A DNA stretch of 64,000 nucleotides from Mycetocola zhadangensis (GCF_003668565.1 NZ_RCWJ01000001.1:744001-808000); one strand, 5' to 3'; counted from the first letter of the stretch, positions 18,126 to 28,287 are shown. Notes: a model not told the origin generated them from the letters alone. Made by a program: numbers and translations.

Positions 18126-20600
18126 ATGGTGAATGAAAATTTTGATAACACGGCCGACACATCAACCAACCCCGAGAGCGTAGCGCCCGAAAGCGATACT
18201 GAAATCGCCGAAACGCAGACGACGGATGCCACGCCAGGCACGTCTGCGGACGTTACGCCAGCTGCGCCGCAGCACGACGCCCAGCAGGGCGAGCCGGCAG
18301 AGGAACCCGCGAAGGCCGAGGAAGCGCCTGCCGCCTCCAACATCTTCGCCGCCTTCTCCACCGCTCCGACGACGGCACTCTTCTTCCAGGCCCCTGATGT
18401 CAAGCCGCTGCCCGCCCGTGACGACCGAGACGACGACCTCCCCGAGGACGACGAAGACGACGAACCGTCGACTGTTCGTCGTCGCGCACGTCGCCGTTCC
18501 GGTGACGAGCGCAGGTCCGGCTCTAACGACCCAGCCAACACCGTCGTCAAGGTGCGCCAGCCGCGCGAACAGCGTGAGCCCCGCGAGGTCGAACAGATCA
18601 CCGAGCCGCAGCGCATCAAGGGATCGACCCGCCTCGAAGCGAAGAAGCAGCGCCGTCGTGACGGTCGCGACGCAGGCCGTCGACGTCCCGTTGTCACCGA
18701 GGCCGAGTTCCTCGCACGTCGTGAGTCCGTCGACCGCAAGATGATCGTCCGCTCCAAAAGCAACAAAATTCAGATCGGCGTTCTCGAAGACAACGTTCTG
18801 GTCGAGCACTACGTGGCCCGCAACGAAGAGGCGTCCCTCATCGGCAACGTCTACCTCGGTCGGGTGCAGAACGTGCTGCCAAGCATGGAAGCTGCCTTCG
18901 TCGACATCGGACGCGGCCGCAACGCCGTGCTGTACTCAGGTGAGGTCGACTGGGACGCCGCCGAGACCGGCAACCAGCCGCGCCGCATCGAACTGGCACT
19001 CAAGCCAGGCGACCGTGTGCTCGTCCAGGTCACCAAAGACCCCGTCGGACACAAGGGTGCTCGCCTGACCAGCCAGGTCTCTCTGCCTGGCCGCTACCTC
19101 GTTTACGTGCCGAACGGCTCGATGAACGGCATTTCTCGCAAGCTCCCGGACACCGAGCGTGCCCGCCTCAAGAAGATCCTCAAAGAGGTACTTCCAGATA
19201 ACGTCGGCGTGATCGTGCGCACCGCCGCCGAGGGGGCAACCCAGGAGCAGCTGACGCTCGACGTCAACCGCCTCATCAACCAGTGGGCCGAGATATCCCG
19301 TCAGATGGAGACCGTTCAGGCGCCAGCGCTGCTGCACTCCGAGCCCGATCTCCTGATCAAGATCGTTCGCGACGTCTTCAACGAAGACTTCCAGAAGATG
19401 CTGATCGCCGGCGACGACGCGCAGGAAGTCATCGAAAGCTACCTTCGTGGTGTCGCTCCTGACCTGCTCGAGCGCGTCGAACGGTACGAGGGCAACCGCG
19501 ACGTCTTCGACGAGTACCGCATCACCGAGCAGATCGAGAAGGCGCTTGACCGTAAGGTCTGGCTGCCATCGGGTGGTTCCCTCGTCATCGACCGCACAGA
19601 GGCGATGACCGTTGTCGACGTCAATACGGGAAAGTTCGTCGGTTCTGGCGGAAACCTCGAAGAGACGGTCACCAAGAACAACCTCGAGTCCGCGGAAGAG
19701 ATCGTCCGCCAGCTGCGACTGCGCGACATCGGCGGCATCATCGTTGTCGACTTCATCGACATGGTGCTCGAGTCCAACCGTGACCTCGTGCTTCGCCGCC
19801 TCATCGAATGCCTCAGCCGCGACCGCACCAAGCACCAGGTTGCTGAAGTGACCTCGCTTGGTCTCGTACAGATGACACGCAAGAAGCTGGGACTCGGGCT
19901 GCTCGAATCCTTCAGCGAGCCGTGTGAGGTCTGTGCGGGACGCGGAGTCGTCGTCTCCCACGACCCGGTGGTCAAGCACCGCCAGACACCGCAGCCTGAG
20001 GCCAAGCGTCGAGGCAAGAACTCCAACGGCAACTCCAACGGCAACGGCAACTCGAACGCCCAGAGCCAGGCGCCAAAGGTTCCGACTCACGCCATCACCG
20101 ACGACGCCAAGAACGCCCTCGCCAAGATCGCGGCATCCACACTCGCGGCGCATGCCGACGAGACGCCGTCGACCGATGAGTCAGCTGAGACGGTCGCTCC
20201 GGCCGCTGAGCGACGCAACGAGTCGCGCAGCGAAAGGCGCAACGACCGACGGAAGGGCCAGAAGGGCCAGAACCGCAACGGTCAGAACAACTCGAACGAG
20301 ACAGTTGCTCAGCCGGTCCAGGCCGACGCGCGGGTCGAAGAGCCGAAGGCCGAAACGCCGCCTGCGGCCGACTCCGCCGCCCTGTCGATTTTCGACATTC
20401 CGCTCGAGCCCGCGCGCAAGCCCAAGCGTGTCGACCCGCGCGATGCCGAAGACTTGCTCGGGTCGGTTCTCGACGCTCTTCCGGAGCCCAAGCAGCCGGG
20501 AACCGGCCGCGGTCGTCGTCGTCGGGTGACGACAGCCGCTCTCACGGGCACTCCGGTCTCCCATGAGGCCGAGGGGTCACTTCCCACCTCGTCCGAGTAG
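18126..20600 (+). CDS. rne: Ribonuclease E/G family endoribonuclease
   Basis: This 824-aa enzyme processes and degrades RNA. An acidic/basic low-complexity N-terminal region of about 200 residues, which includes a run of acidic then arginine residues, precedes the S1 domain (about 215-300). The catalytic DNase I-like domain carries the metal-binding VVDVNTGKF (about 496-504) and GGIIVVDFIDM. The zinc-link CEVCAGRG lies near 600, followed by a disordered Asn/Gly-rich C-terminus. Catalytic core in the middle with disordered arms on both sides is the actinobacterial arrangement. ATG 18126 has GAGGAG upstream. Confidence 0.94.
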   Translation: MVNENFDNTADTSTNPESVAPESDTEIAETQTTDATPGTSADVTPAAPQHDAQQGEPAEEPAKAEEAPAASNIFAAFSTAPTTALFFQAPDVKPLPARDDRDDDLPEDDEDDEPSTVRRRARRRSGDERRSGSNDPANTVVKVRQPREQREPREVEQITEPQRIKGSTRLEAKKQRRRDGRDAGRRRPVVTEAEFLARRESVDRKMIVRSKSNKIQIGVLEDNVLVEHYVARNEEASLIGNVYLGRVQNVLPSMEAAFVDIGRGRNAVLYSGEVDWDAAETGNQPRRIELALKPGDRVLVQVTKDPVGHKGARLTSQVSLPGRYLVYVPNGSMNGISRKLPDTERARLKKILKEVLPDNVGVIVRTAAEGATQEQLTLDVNRLINQWAEISRQMETVQAPALLHSEPDLLIKIVRDVFNEDFQKMLIAGDDAQEVIESYLRGVAPDLLERVERYEGNRDVFDEYRITEQIEKALDRKVWLPSGGSLVIDRTEAMTVVDVNTGKFVGSGGNLEETVTKNNLESAEEIVRQLRLRDIGGIIVVDFIDMVLESNRDLVLRRLIECLSRDRTKHQVAEVTSLGLVQMTRKKLGLGLLESFSEPCEVCAGRGVVVSHDPVVKHRQTPQPEAKRRGKNSNGNSNGNGNSNAQSQAPKVPTHAITDDAKNALAKIAASTLAAHADETPSTDESAETVAPAAERRNESRSERRNDRRKGQKGQNRNGQNNSNETVAQPVQADARVEEPKAETPPAADSAALSIFDIPLEPARKPKRVDPRDAEDLLGSVLDALPEPKQPGTGRGRRRRVTTAALTGTPVSHEAEGSLPTSSE

Positions 20601-20632
20601 GTTTCAACTCGACGCCGCCGGCGGTCGTGCCC

Positions 20633-20917
20633 TCATCCAGGGTGCGGCCGCCGTTTGCGTTCTTTTGCCGTCACGCGAAGACCGCTTCGGATCAGTCGCC
20701 GAACCAGCTCATTCGCGCTCACTGGGACCGCGCCACCCGACACAAGAGCGTCATACCGTGCCGCAGGGACGTCATAATGGTCAAGGTCAAAACTCCGCGG
20801 AGGGAGACCGTGTGCGGCGGCGAATTGGTGCAGTTCGTTCAGGGAAGCGTCACTGACGAGGTGGGACCAGAGGGTGTCGTGAGCCGGCCACATCGGGGGA
20901 TCGATGAGCACGGTCAT
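20633..20917 (-). CDS. DUF4031 domain-containing protein
   Basis: This small 94-aa protein begins MTVLIDPPMWPAHDTLWSHL, the DUF4031 signature, continues with FDLDHYDVPAARYDALV, and ends with a basic tail. DUF4031 proteins are widespread in actinobacteria and uncharacterised. ATG 20917 was chosen because the family begins there; the 28 upstream in-frame residues lack support. It is convergent with rne. Confidence 0.85.
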   Translation of the reverse strand: MTVLIDPPMWPAHDTLWSHLVSDASLNELHQFAAAHGLPPRSFDLDHYDVPAARYDALVSGGAVPVSANELVRRLIRSGLRVTAKERKRRPHPG

Positions 20918-20957
20918 GACGGGAAGTCTACGAAATGCGACACGGGGTCGAGTGCAT

Positions 20958-20986
20958 TTGTGCGATTCGGTGCGATGAAGTAAAGT
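20958..20986 (+). promoter_or_regulatory. Candidate promoter of rplU-rpmA
   Basis: TTGTGC (20958-20963) and TAAAGT (20981-20986) are separated by exactly 17 nt, which suits a housekeeping promoter. It would leave a leader of about 140 nt before rplU. Its sequence overlaps nothing else. Confidence 0.45.
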
Positions 20987-21136
20987 TGCCTGTTGGTGCA
21001 CGTTGGCTTATCCCGCGTTTTGCCCATGGTTTTCTGTCAGCTTGACCTCCCTTCCCGCTGGGGTCTACCGCACAGTGAATATTCCTTGACAGATTCAACT
21101 CGGAGCGCGAGCTCCCCAGAGAAGTAGGTACGAGAA

Positions 21137-21445
21137 GTGGTTTACGCAGTAGTGCGCGCCGGTGGTCGGCAGGAAAAGGTAGAGGTCGGCACCATTGTGA
21201 CGATGGACCGTGTCAAGAGCATCGAGAACGGCAAGGTCGAACTGGCCGCTGTCCTCCTCGTCGACGGTGACAAGATCACCACCGATGCAGAGTCGCTCGC
21301 CAAGGTCACCGTTACGGCCGAGTTCATCGAGAACCTCCGCGGTCCCAAGATTCACATCCAGAAGTTCAAGAACAAGACCGGTTACAAGAAGCGTCAGGGG
21401 CACCGCCAGGAGCTCACGCGCGTCAAGATCACCGGCATCAAGTAA
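21137..21445 (+). CDS. rplU: 50S ribosomal protein L21
   Basis: This 102-aa ribosomal protein binds 23S r[23 protein letters not shown] at the start and [22 protein letters not shown] at the end are the family ends. GTG start. It forms the usual rplU-rpmA-obgE cluster, although a terminator separates obgE. Confidence 0.97.
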   Translation: MVYAVVRAGGRQEKVEVGTIVTMDRVKSIENGKVELAAVLLVDGDKITTDAESLAKVTVTAEFIENLRGPKIHIQKFKNKTGYKKRQGHRQELTRVKITGIK

Positions 21446-21463
21446 GCCTGAGGGAGAACAGAG

Positions 21464-21724
21464 ATGGCACACAAAAAAGGTGCGAGTTCCACTCGCAACG
21501 GTCGCGACTCCAACGCACAGCGCCTCGGCGTGAAGCGCTTCGGCGGTCAGGTTGTCTCCGCAGGCGAAATCATCGTTCGCCAGCGTGGCACCCACTTCCA
21601 CCCCGGCGTTAACGTCGGACGCGGTGGAGACGACACCCTCTTCGCTCTCGAAGCAGGAGCTGTCGAGTTCGGCGCCAAGGGCGGCCGCAAGGTCATCAAC
21701 ATCGTGACGGCAGCTGCCGAATAG
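21464..21724 (+). CDS. rpmA: 50S ribosomal protein L27
   Basis: This 86-aa protein reaches into the peptidyl-transferase centre with its N-terminal arm. It begins [17 protein letters not shown] and contains [20 protein letters not shown]. The N-terminus starts directly at the mature sequence, without the cleaved leader known from Firmicutes. GAGGGAGA lies before the ATG. An intrinsic terminator follows 17 nt after the stop. Confidence 0.97.
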   Translation: MAHKKGASSTRNGRDSNAQRLGVKRFGGQVVSAGEIIVRQRGTHFHPGVNVGRGGDDTLFALEAGAVEFGAKGGRKVINIVTAAAE

Positions 21725-21741
21725 GCATCCGTTGGATTTGT

Positions 21742-21777
21742 CTCAGGGGCGAGCTTCGGCTCGCCCCTGAGTTTTTT
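21742..21777 (+). terminator. Rho-independent terminator after rpmA
   Basis: A 13-bp perfect stem, CTCAGGGGCGAGC with GCTCGCCCCTGAG, is capped by a TTCG tetraloop and followed by six T residues (21772-21777). Confidence 0.95.
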
Positions 21778-21810
21778 ATGTAGAAGTACAAACAATTTGG
21801 GAGGGCTCTC

Positions 21811-23367
21811 GTGGCCACATTCGTCGATCAGGTGACACTGCACCTGCGTGCTGGAAACGGCGGTAACGGATGCGTGTCTGTGCGTCGGGAGAAGTTCAAG
21901 CCCCTTGCCGGTCCTGACGGCGGAAACGGTGGAAACGGTGGCGACATCGTCCTCGTCTCAGATCCGCAGGTCACGACGCTCCTGAACTACCACCGCTCTC
22001 CGCACCGCAGCTCCCAGAACGGTGGCCCGGGAATGGGGGACCACCGCGCAGGCACCACTGGTGAAGAGCTTGAACTGCCCGTCCCTGTTGGTACCGTCGT
22101 CAAGGACGCCGACGGCAACGAACTCATCGACTTCGCCGAGCCGGGCATTCGCTATGTCGTCGGGCAGGCGGGCCAGGGCGGGCTCGGCAACGCTGCACTG
22201 TCGACCACCAAGCGCAAAGCGCCTGGTTTTGCGCTGCTCGGTACGCTCGGCTGGGAAGGTTCAGTCACCCTCGAGCTCAAGGTCGTCGCCGACGTTGCCC
22301 TCGTTGGTTACCCGTCCGCAGGCAAGTCCAGCCTGATCGCCGCCATGAGCGCCGCTAAGCCGAAGATTGCCGACTACCCCTTCACCACACTGCACCCGAA
22401 CCTCGGTGTCGTTCAGGCCGGCGATAGCCGTTACACCGTCGCCGACGTGCCAGGACTCATCGAAGGTGCCAGCGAAGGCAAGGGCCTTGGCCTCGAGTTC
22501 CTCCGTCACGTCGAGCGGTGTTCAGCGCTCGTGCACGTGCTCGACTGCGCAACGCTCGAGCCCGGCCGCGATCCAATCAGCGACCTCGACATCATCCTCG
22601 GTGAACTCGGCGCCTACCCGGTGCCCGAGGGTCAGACTCCGCTGCTCGAGCGCCCGCAGCTGATCGCGCTCAACAAGGTCGACGTGCCCGAGGGCAAAGA
22701 CCTGGCCGAGCTGGTCAAACCCGAGCTTGAGGCAAGGGGCTATCGCGTATTCGAGATCTCGACGGTGAGCCACGAAGGTATGCGCCAGCTCTCCTACGCG
22801 CTCGGTCAGCTTGTCGAGGACGAACGTAAAGCGAAGGCGGAGCACGAAGCTGCCCACCCGCGCATCGTCATCCGTCCGCGGCCGGTGGACGAATCGAAAT
22901 TCACCGTCACCGTCGAGGGCGGCAGCTTCGGCAACATCTACCGGGTCCGGGGCACCAAACCCGAACGCTGGGTCCAGCAGACTGACTTCACCAATGACGA
23001 GGCCGTCGGCTTCCTCGCTGACCGTCTGGCGAAACTCGGCGTTGAAGACGGCCTGTTCAAGGCCGGAGCCGTCGGCGGGTCGACCGTCATCATCGGTTCA
23101 GACAACGGTGTTGTCTTCGACTGGGAGCCGACGCTCACGTCATCGGCCGAGATGATCACCACCCCGCGTGGTCTCGATGCGCGTCTCGACGCGAACAACC
23201 GGCCGACCCGCAACCAGCGTCGCGAGGAATACTTCGAGCGCATGGATGCGAAGACCGAAGCTCGCGCCGAGCTGTTGCGGGAGCGCGAGGCTGGGATCTG
23301 GCGTGACCAGTACGAAGCGGAAGAAGCCGCCGACGCACTCTCGGACGGGACCGAAGGGGACAAGTAG
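21811..23367 (+). CDS. obgE: GTPase ObgE (CgtA)
   Basis: This 518-aa ribosome-associated GTPase is involved in 50S assembly and stress control. The glycine-rich Obg fold fills about 1-160 ([28 protein letters not shown]). The G domain follows, with GYPSAGKSS (167-175), DVPGLIEGA and NKVD. The C-terminal OCT domain is near 340-430, and a charged tail closes the protein. GTG start with GGGAGGG upstream. proB follows 3 nt after the stop. Confidence 0.97.
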   Translation: MATFVDQVTLHLRAGNGGNGCVSVRREKFKPLAGPDGGNGGNGGDIVLVSDPQVTTLLNYHRSPHRSSQNGGPGMGDHRAGTTGEELELPVPVGTVVKDADGNELIDFAEPGIRYVVGQAGQGGLGNAALSTTKRKAPGFALLGTLGWEGSVTLELKVVADVALVGYPSAGKSSLIAAMSAAKPKIADYPFTTLHPNLGVVQAGDSRYTVADVPGLIEGASEGKGLGLEFLRHVERCSALVHVLDCATLEPGRDPISDLDIILGELGAYPVPEGQTPLLERPQLIALNKVDVPEGKDLAELVKPELEARGYRVFEISTVSHEGMRQLSYALGQLVEDERKAKAEHEAAHPRIVIRPRPVDESKFTVTVEGGSFGNIYRVRGTKPERWVQQTDFTNDEAVGFLADRLAKLGVEDGLFKAGAVGGSTVIIGSDNGVVFDWEPTLTSSAEMITTPRGLDARLDANNRPTRNQRREEYFERMDAKTEARAELLREREAGIWRDQYEAEEAADALSDGTEGDK

Positions 23368-23370
23368 CGC

Positions 23371-24180
23371 ATGACCGTAGCGGATCGGGCGGGCCTGGCG
23401 ACGGCGCGTCGAGTTGTCGTCAAGGTGGGGTCTTCGTCGATCAGCGGCGACAACGCTGGCCAGATTTCGCCGCTCGTCGACGCGCTTGCCGCCGCACATG
23501 CCAGGGGCACGGAAATCGTCCTGGTGTCGAGTGGCGCGATCGCTACGGGAATGCCCTATCTGGCGCTCACCAACCGGCCGACCGACCTCGCGACACAGCA
23601 GGCGGCAGCCGCGGTTGGTCAGAACGTTCTCATCTATCGCTACCAGGACAGCCTCGACCGCTACGACATCGTGGCCGGGCAGGTGCTTCTGACGGCCGGC
23701 GACATGGAGAACGACGCGCACCGGTCGAACGCGCAGCGGGCGATGGAACGGTTGCTTACGCTGCGGATCCTCCCGATCGTCAACGAAAACGACACGGTTG
23801 CGACTCACGAGATCCGGTTCGGTGACAATGACAGGCTCGCGGCACTCGTGTCCATCCTCATCGGAGCAGACGCGCTGGTCCTGCTCAGCGATGTCGACGC
23901 GTTGTACACTAAGCCGCCAACCGAACCGGGCGCCGAACCGATTCACCTGATAGAGCGATCAGACAGTCTTGCCGAGGTCACCTTCGGTGACATTGGTGCG
24001 GCGGGCGTCGGAACAGGTGGCGCCTCGACCAAGGTCTCAGCCGCACGGCTGGCTGCTGACTCAGGAGCTGGCGTGCTCATCACCTCGACCGGCAACGTCG
24101 CGCGTGCTTTGAACGGCGAACATGTCGGTACCTGGTTCGTCCCAAACGAACGTTCGTCGCGACGGCCGTCTGCTGGCTAA
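23371..24180 (+). CDS. proB: Glutamate 5-kinase
   Basis: This enzyme phosphorylates glutamate in the first step of proline synthesis. It has 269 aa, consisting of the amino-acid kinase domain only. The start VVVKVGSSSIS, SSGAIATGM, the NENDTVA loop and the KVSAA segment are all present. The C-terminal PUA domain of the E. coli enzyme is absent, a known shorter form. The gene begins 3 nt after obgE and precedes proA by 10 nt. Confidence 0.95.
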   Translation: MTVADRAGLATARRVVVKVGSSSISGDNAGQISPLVDALAAAHARGTEIVLVSSGAIATGMPYLALTNRPTDLATQQAAAAVGQNVLIYRYQDSLDRYDIVAGQVLLTAGDMENDAHRSNAQRAMERLLTLRILPIVNENDTVATHEIRFGDNDRLAALVSILIGADALVLLSDVDALYTKPPTEPGAEPIHLIERSDSLAEVTFGDIGAAGVGTGGASTKVSAARLAADSGAGVLITSTGNVARALNGEHVGTWFVPNERSSRRPSAG

Positions 24181-24190
24181 AATCGGTCCT

Positions 24191-25504
24191 ATGACCGACA
24201 CCGTCGCCGCAGCTCCGCATTCACCCACGTCTCCGACACTCGCTGACCCCGGGCAAAGTGTGTCATTCGACGAACGGCTGCTCCGTGCGCGCGAGGCGTC
24301 GCGGACGCTTGCGACAGCATCCGGTGATCTGAAGAACGCCGCACTCGAGGCGATGGCGAACGGACTTGCCGAGGCCGCGGAGAAAATACTTGCCGCGAAC
24401 GCGCGAGACCTCGATAACGGTCGAACGAACAGGCTCAGTGACGGGCTGCTCGATCGTCTTCGACTGGATGAGAACCGGCTGGCCGGGCTGTCAGCCGCGA
24501 TCCGCGAGATCGCCGCCCTGACCGATCCGATCGGGCAAAGCGTTCGCGGATCCCGGCTGCCCAACGGTGTGCGGATTGATCAAATTCGCGTTCCCTTCGG
24601 CGTGGTTGGTGCCATTTACGAGGCGCGGCCGAACGTGACCGTCGACATCGCTGCCCTCGCGCTCAAGAGCGGAAACGCTGTTGTTCTTCGGGGCGGATCG
24701 GCCGCAGAGAACACCAACGGGCAGCTGGTCGAAGTGATTCAGGATGCTCTCGGTTCCGTGGGGCTGCCATCAGGCGCCGTTCAGACGATCGATGAGTTCG
24801 GTCGGGACGGGGCGACACGGCTGATGCAGGCACGGGGCCTGGTCGATGTGCTTGTGCCGCGGGGGAGTGCCTCGCTGATTCAGACGGTGGTGACCGAGTC
24901 ACGGGTGCCGGTGATCGAGACCGGTGCCGGCGTTGTTCACATCTACCTCGACGAGACCGCGCGGGAGGACTGGGCCGCCGACATCGTCCACAATGCGAAG
25001 GTGCAGCGCCCGAGCGTCTGTAACGCGGTCGAAACTGTCCTCGTCCATGCCGGCGCGGCGGGCAGGGTGCTTCCCGGCGTGCTTCAGCAGTTGGCGGACG
25101 CTGGTGTCACCATCCACGGCGACGAGGCAACCCGTACGATCTGGCCTGACGCGCGAATCGCTACGGAGGAGGACTGGGCAACCGAGCACATGAGTCTCGA
25201 CATTTCGGTTCGGGTGGTGGACGACCTGGATCAGGCCATCGAGCACATCAGGACGTACTCGACCGGCCACACAGAGTCGATCATCACCGAGTCCGTGGCG
25301 AATGCTGAGCGGTTCCTCGCCGAGGTGGACTCGGCCGTGGTGATGGTCAACGCGTCGACCAGATTCACCGATGGTGGTGAGTTTGGGTTCGGTGCGGAGG
25401 TCGGAATTTCGACCCAGAAGTTACATGCGAGAGGCCCAATGGGCGTTTCGGAACTCACCAGCACAAAGTGGATAGTCCGAGGTACCGGCCAGGTGCGGAG
25501 TTAG
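24191..25504 (+). CDS. proA: Glutamate-5-semialdehyde dehydrogenase
   Basis: This 437-aa NADPH-dependent reductase acts on glutamyl-5-phosphate, the second step of proline synthesis. The family parts IRVPFGVVGAIYEARPNVT and LKSGNAVVLRGGS are visible. The catalytic cysteine lies in QRPSVCNAVET (Cys 277). ATG 24191 (MTDTVAAAPHSP) was preferred over the upstream 24122 because the latter would overlap proB by 59 nt. Confidence 0.96.
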   Translation: MTDTVAAAPHSPTSPTLADPGQSVSFDERLLRAREASRTLATASGDLKNAALEAMANGLAEAAEKILAANARDLDNGRTNRLSDGLLDRLRLDENRLAGLSAAIREIAALTDPIGQSVRGSRLPNGVRIDQIRVPFGVVGAIYEARPNVTVDIAALALKSGNAVVLRGGSAAENTNGQLVEVIQDALGSVGLPSGAVQTIDEFGRDGATRLMQARGLVDVLVPRGSASLIQTVVTESRVPVIETGAGVVHIYLDETAREDWAADIVHNAKVQRPSVCNAVETVLVHAGAAGRVLPGVLQQLADAGVTIHGDEATRTIWPDARIATEEDWATEHMSLDISVRVVDDLDQAIEHIRTYSTGHTESIITESVANAERFLAEVDSAVVMVNASTRFTDGGEFGFGAEVGISTQKLHARGPMGVSELTSTKWIVRGTGQVRS

Positions 25505-25554
25505 TCGGTAGACTGGTTCCGGCGCACTCGCCCGCCACAATGAATGGAGCACAG

Positions 25555-25752
25555 ATGTCGTTTGCGACGATCCTTTTCGCAGAAGCAGCAGGACACGTTG
25601 AACTGCCGATGCCTACCTGGATGTACGGCGTAATCGCGCTCATCGTTTTCGTGTTCCTTGGCGTAGCCACATTCAGCTACCGCGACGTCGCAAACCGTCA
25701 CAGCACCTCGCGGCCCTCGCGAGCCGCAGCTGAACCTGGACACGGTCACTAG
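25555..25752 (+). CDS. Small single-pass membrane protein between proA and nadD
   Basis: This 65-aa protein has a polar N-terminus (SFATILFAEAAGHVELPMPT), one membrane helix (YGVIALIVFVFLGVATF, about 24-40) and a short polar tail ending in histidines. GGAG stands five bases before ATG 25555. The gene lies 6 nt before nadD and is probably co-transcribed. I do not recognise a named family. Confidence 0.7.
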   Translation: MSFATILFAEAAGHVELPMPTWMYGVIALIVFVFLGVATFSYRDVANRHSTSRPSRAAAEPGHGH

Positions 25753-25758
25753 AGCCCG

Positions 25759-26358
25759 ATGGCAGTTGTGCCACGCCCGCCGCGAGTGGGCGTCATGGGT
25801 GGAACGTTTGATCCCATTCACCACGGTCACCTTGTCGCGGCAAGCGAGGTGGCTCAGTCGTTCGACCTTGACGAAGTCATCTTCGTTCCAACGGGTCAGC
25901 CCTGGCACAAAAACGTCGTAACGCCAGCAGAGCATCGCTACCTGATGACCGTGATCGCCACGGCGTCCAACCCCAGATTCACCGTCAGCCGCGTCGATGT
26001 TGACCGGCAGGGCACGACCTACACGATCGACACCCTCCGTGATTTACACAAAGAGCGGCCGGAAGCCGAGCTTTTCTTCATCACAGGTGCCGATGCCGTC
26101 GCTCAGATTTTGAGCTGGAAAGACGTGAAAGAACTCTGGTCGCTTGCTCACTTCGTGGCTGTGAGTCGACCGGGACATACCCTCAGTGTTTCAGGATTAC
26201 CACACCAGGACGTAAGCTTGTTGGAAGTTCCGGCCCTGGCGATATCGTCGACCGACTGTCGGAGCCGGGTGAGCCGGGGTTTCCCGGTCTGGTATTTGGT
26301 TCCCGACGGTGTCGTTCAGTACATCACCAAACATCACCTGTATCGGAGTAATGCATGA
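25759..26358 (+). CDS. nadD: Nicotinate-nucleotide adenylyltransferase
   Basis: This 199-aa enzyme makes deamido-NAD from nicotinate mononucleotide and ATP. The nucleotidyltransferase motif [12 protein letters not shown] lies at 14-25. The family segments PWHKN and [12 protein letters not shown] follow, and the end has [13 protein letters not shown], the ISST/R-x-R phosphate-binding motif. The stop overlaps the next gene by 4 nt. Confidence 0.95.
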   Translation: MAVVPRPPRVGVMGGTFDPIHHGHLVAASEVAQSFDLDEVIFVPTGQPWHKNVVTPAEHRYLMTVIATASNPRFTVSRVDVDRQGTTYTIDTLRDLHKERPEAELFFITGADAVAQILSWKDVKELWSLAHFVAVSRPGHTLSVSGLPHQDVSLLEVPALAISSTDCRSRVSRGFPVWYLVPDGVVQYITKHHLYRSNA

Positions 26359-27554
26359 CCCCGCTGCCCGACGAGCAACCGCTCTCTCGTCGCCAGCTGC
26401 GTGAGCAGCAGCGCACGACAGACGCGACACCAGACACCGAATCACCACAGGTGCCGAACTCTGCCGCGCCTGGACGAGAAGTCCGCGAGAATGACGGTCC
26501 GGAAGTCGAGCCGGCTCGGGTCGAGCCCGCGCTCACGACCGATCAGGTGAACCTGCTTGAAGAAGCAGAGGCGGCGGGTAAACCACTGACCCGGCGACAA
26601 GCCCGCGACCTCGAACGTGTGCGGACGGCATCGCTGACAATCGTGCCGCCCCTCGTCGAACCGTCGGACCCCGCAGCCGCGAAGAAGACGCCCGCGCCGG
26701 CCGACATCGTCGAGCCGACCGAGGTCGTCAAGCCCGCTGAGCGCGAGGCGGCGGACACGAAGCCCGCAAAAAAGCCGCGGACGAAGAAGAACGGGGGGTC
26801 CAATCCACCGGTCCCCACCGCTGAGCCTGCGTCCCCGCGCATGCCAGCGTTCGTTCCTGCATCCGCTGCTCCTGTCGATGTCGTCGAAGACGAGGAGTCG
26901 ACTGCTCCGGTCACCGACAATCCCGAGGAGCGTTCGGCGCCGAAACGTACGTCGTTCGGTCTGCCCATCGCCGAACCGGAAGACGGTCTGGCAGCGTTAA
27001 TTCCTGCAGAGGATGACGAGGACGAGCCCCGACTCTCGAGCAGTTTCGGCGAGGCCGTGCTCGACGCTTCAGCCCCCAAGCGGGACAAGCTCCACACTGA
27101 GCTCGAGCAGCCATTTGACCAGATCATCGCCCGTGGCCTCGAAGAGGCCGGAAACGGCGTTGGAACCAGTTCCTTAATCTTGCCGTCGATGCCCTCTGGT
27201 GACCCGTTCACCGGTCCGCTTTCCGCTCAGGGTGGCGTCGTCATCACCGGATCGATCGACATTTCCTCGGGAAACGGATCGACCGGCGGTCACCCGAACA
27301 GCTTCGACAAGTCAGACATCGATGCGATGTTCGACGAAGAAGACGAGTCTCGACCGGCCACCGCCGGAACTCCCGTCTCTGCCAGTCGCGCGGTGTCGAC
27401 GCACACCGCAACGCGCGACGTCATCACCCCTCCGGCGCCTGCCCGCAGCAATCGACTCCTTCTCATCCTGGCGATCACCGCCGGAGTTTTGGCCGTTGCG
27501 GTGCTGTCGGTCATCATCGTCGGTATTGCGGCCGGCGCTTTCCAGTCGCAATAA
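26355..27554 (+). CDS. Proline/acid-rich protein with C-terminal membrane helix, unknown function
   Basis: This 399-aa protein is mostly low complexity. It shows two short repeats of a basic motif, [11 protein letters not shown] (about 9-19) and [11 protein letters not shown] (about 75-85), long Glu/Pro/Ala/Asp-rich stretches, and a single membrane helix near 370-392 ([29 protein letters not shown]). Tail-anchored topology with the long disordered part in the cytoplasm is likely. The start overlaps nadD (ATGA) and rsfS follows 21 nt later, so it rides in the nadD-rsfS operon. I do not recognise its function. Confidence 0.75.
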   Translation: MTPLPDEQPLSRRQLREQQRTTDATPDTESPQVPNSAAPGREVRENDGPEVEPARVEPALTTDQVNLLEEAEAAGKPLTRRQARDLERVRTASLTIVPPLVEPSDPAAAKKTPAPADIVEPTEVVKPAEREAADTKPAKKPRTKKNGGSNPPVPTAEPASPRMPAFVPASAAPVDVVEDEESTAPVTDNPEERSAPKRTSFGLPIAEPEDGLAALIPAEDDEDEPRLSSSFGEAVLDASAPKRDKLHTELEQPFDQIIARGLEEAGNGVGTSSLILPSMPSGDPFTGPLSAQGGVVITGSIDISSGNGSTGGHPNSFDKSDIDAMFDEEDESRPATAGTPVSASRAVSTHTATRDVITPPAPARSNRLLLILAITAGVLAVAVLSVIIVGIAAGAFQSQ

Positions 27555-27575
27555 CCTCAGAAAGGCCACTTCCAA

Positions 27576-27953
27576 GTGACAGCACGCGAATCCACAATCC
27601 AACAGCTCAACATTGCCGCCCAGGCAGCCCACGACAAGGGAGCCGAGGACCTCGTCGCTCTCGACGTATCTGAACCGCTTCCGTTTGTTGACGTTTTCTT
27701 CATTGCCACCGGCCGCAACGAGCGCAACGTCATGGCCGTCGCAGGGGAGATCGAAGATCAGCTGAACGCTGCAGGGCACAAAACCCTTCGCAGGGAAGGC
27801 CGATCCGAGGGCCGATGGATTCTCATCGACTTCGGTGACCTTGTGGTGCACGTTTTCCACGAAGAAGAGCGACTGTATTACTCGCTCGAGCGTCTGTGGA
27901 AGGACTGCCCGGTTCTCCCTCTCGCCGTTCCAGCTGCCGCCGCCGCTGAGTAA
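27576..27953 (+). CDS. rsfS: Ribosome silencing factor
   Basis: This 125-aa protein binds L14 and blocks 30S joining under nutrient limitation. It has the DUF143 core: DLVALDVSEPLPFVDVFFIATG, then GRSEGRWILIDFGDLVVHVFHEEER and YYSLERLWKDCP. GTG start with AGAAAGG upstream. The nadD-rsfS neighbourhood is conserved in bacteria. Confidence 0.96.
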   Translation: MTARESTIQQLNIAAQAAHDKGAEDLVALDVSEPLPFVDVFFIATGRNERNVMAVAGEIEDQLNAAGHKTLRREGRSEGRWILIDFGDLVVHVFHEEERLYYSLERLWKDCPVLPLAVPAAAAAE

Positions 27954-28038
27954 CGCTCAGGTTGCTGCTCGATTCGGAACATTCAGAATTATGTAGTAAT
28001 CTAAACAGGTTGCTTCGAGCGATCGAAGCGGCCGAAAT

Positions 28039-28114
28039 GGGTCTGTGGCGCAGCTGGTAGCGCACCTGCATGGCATGCAGGGGGTCAGGGGTTCGAATCC
28101 CCTCAGATCCACCA
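28039..28114 (+). tRNA. tRNA-Ala (anticodon GGC), CCA encoded
   Basis: A full cloverleaf of 76 nt folds: acceptor GGGTCTG with CAGATCC (one G-T), D arm GCGC/GCGC with loop AGCTGGTA, and anticodon stem CCTGC/GCAGG with loop ATGGCAT, giving anticodon GGC. The T arm is AGGGG/CCCCT with TTCGAAT. The 3' CCA is encoded. Its 3' half is the left border of an integrated element. Confidence 0.97.
28084..28112 (+). repeat. attL-like copy: 3' end of tRNA-Ala
   Basis: The T arm and acceptor 3' strand of the tRNA. It matches 31904-31932: the first 15 nt (GTCAGGGGTTCGAAT) and the last 9 nt (CAGATCCAC) are identical, and the 5 nt between differ at three positions. Confidence 0.75.
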
Positions 28115-28115
28115 A

Positions 28116-28154
28116 AACCCCTGGTGAACGTCAAGTTCGTCAGGGGTTCTTTTC
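28116..28154 (+). terminator. Terminator after tRNA-Ala
   Basis: An 8-bp stem, AACCCCTG (28116-28123) with CAGGGGTT (28141-28148), is followed by CTTTTC. The loop is 17 nt long. It begins 2 nt after the CCA end. Confidence 0.75.
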
Positions 28155-28287
28155 GTCAGAAAAGGCCTCTGAAGTGCTTTGGGGCCTTTTTGGGAGCTTT
28201 TTGAAATGGCCCCTCCTTCCACAGCGATCCACAACGGATCACGTCGGACGGCGACGACCTTGGGTCTGTGCTGCACTCATAAGGAGT

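Noticed and set aside
18936-20153. 405-aa open frame on the minus strand
   Set aside because: It lies wholly inside rne, antisense, and its length is a codon-bias effect of high GC. The composition (long Val/Leu/Asp runs) is typical of such shadows.
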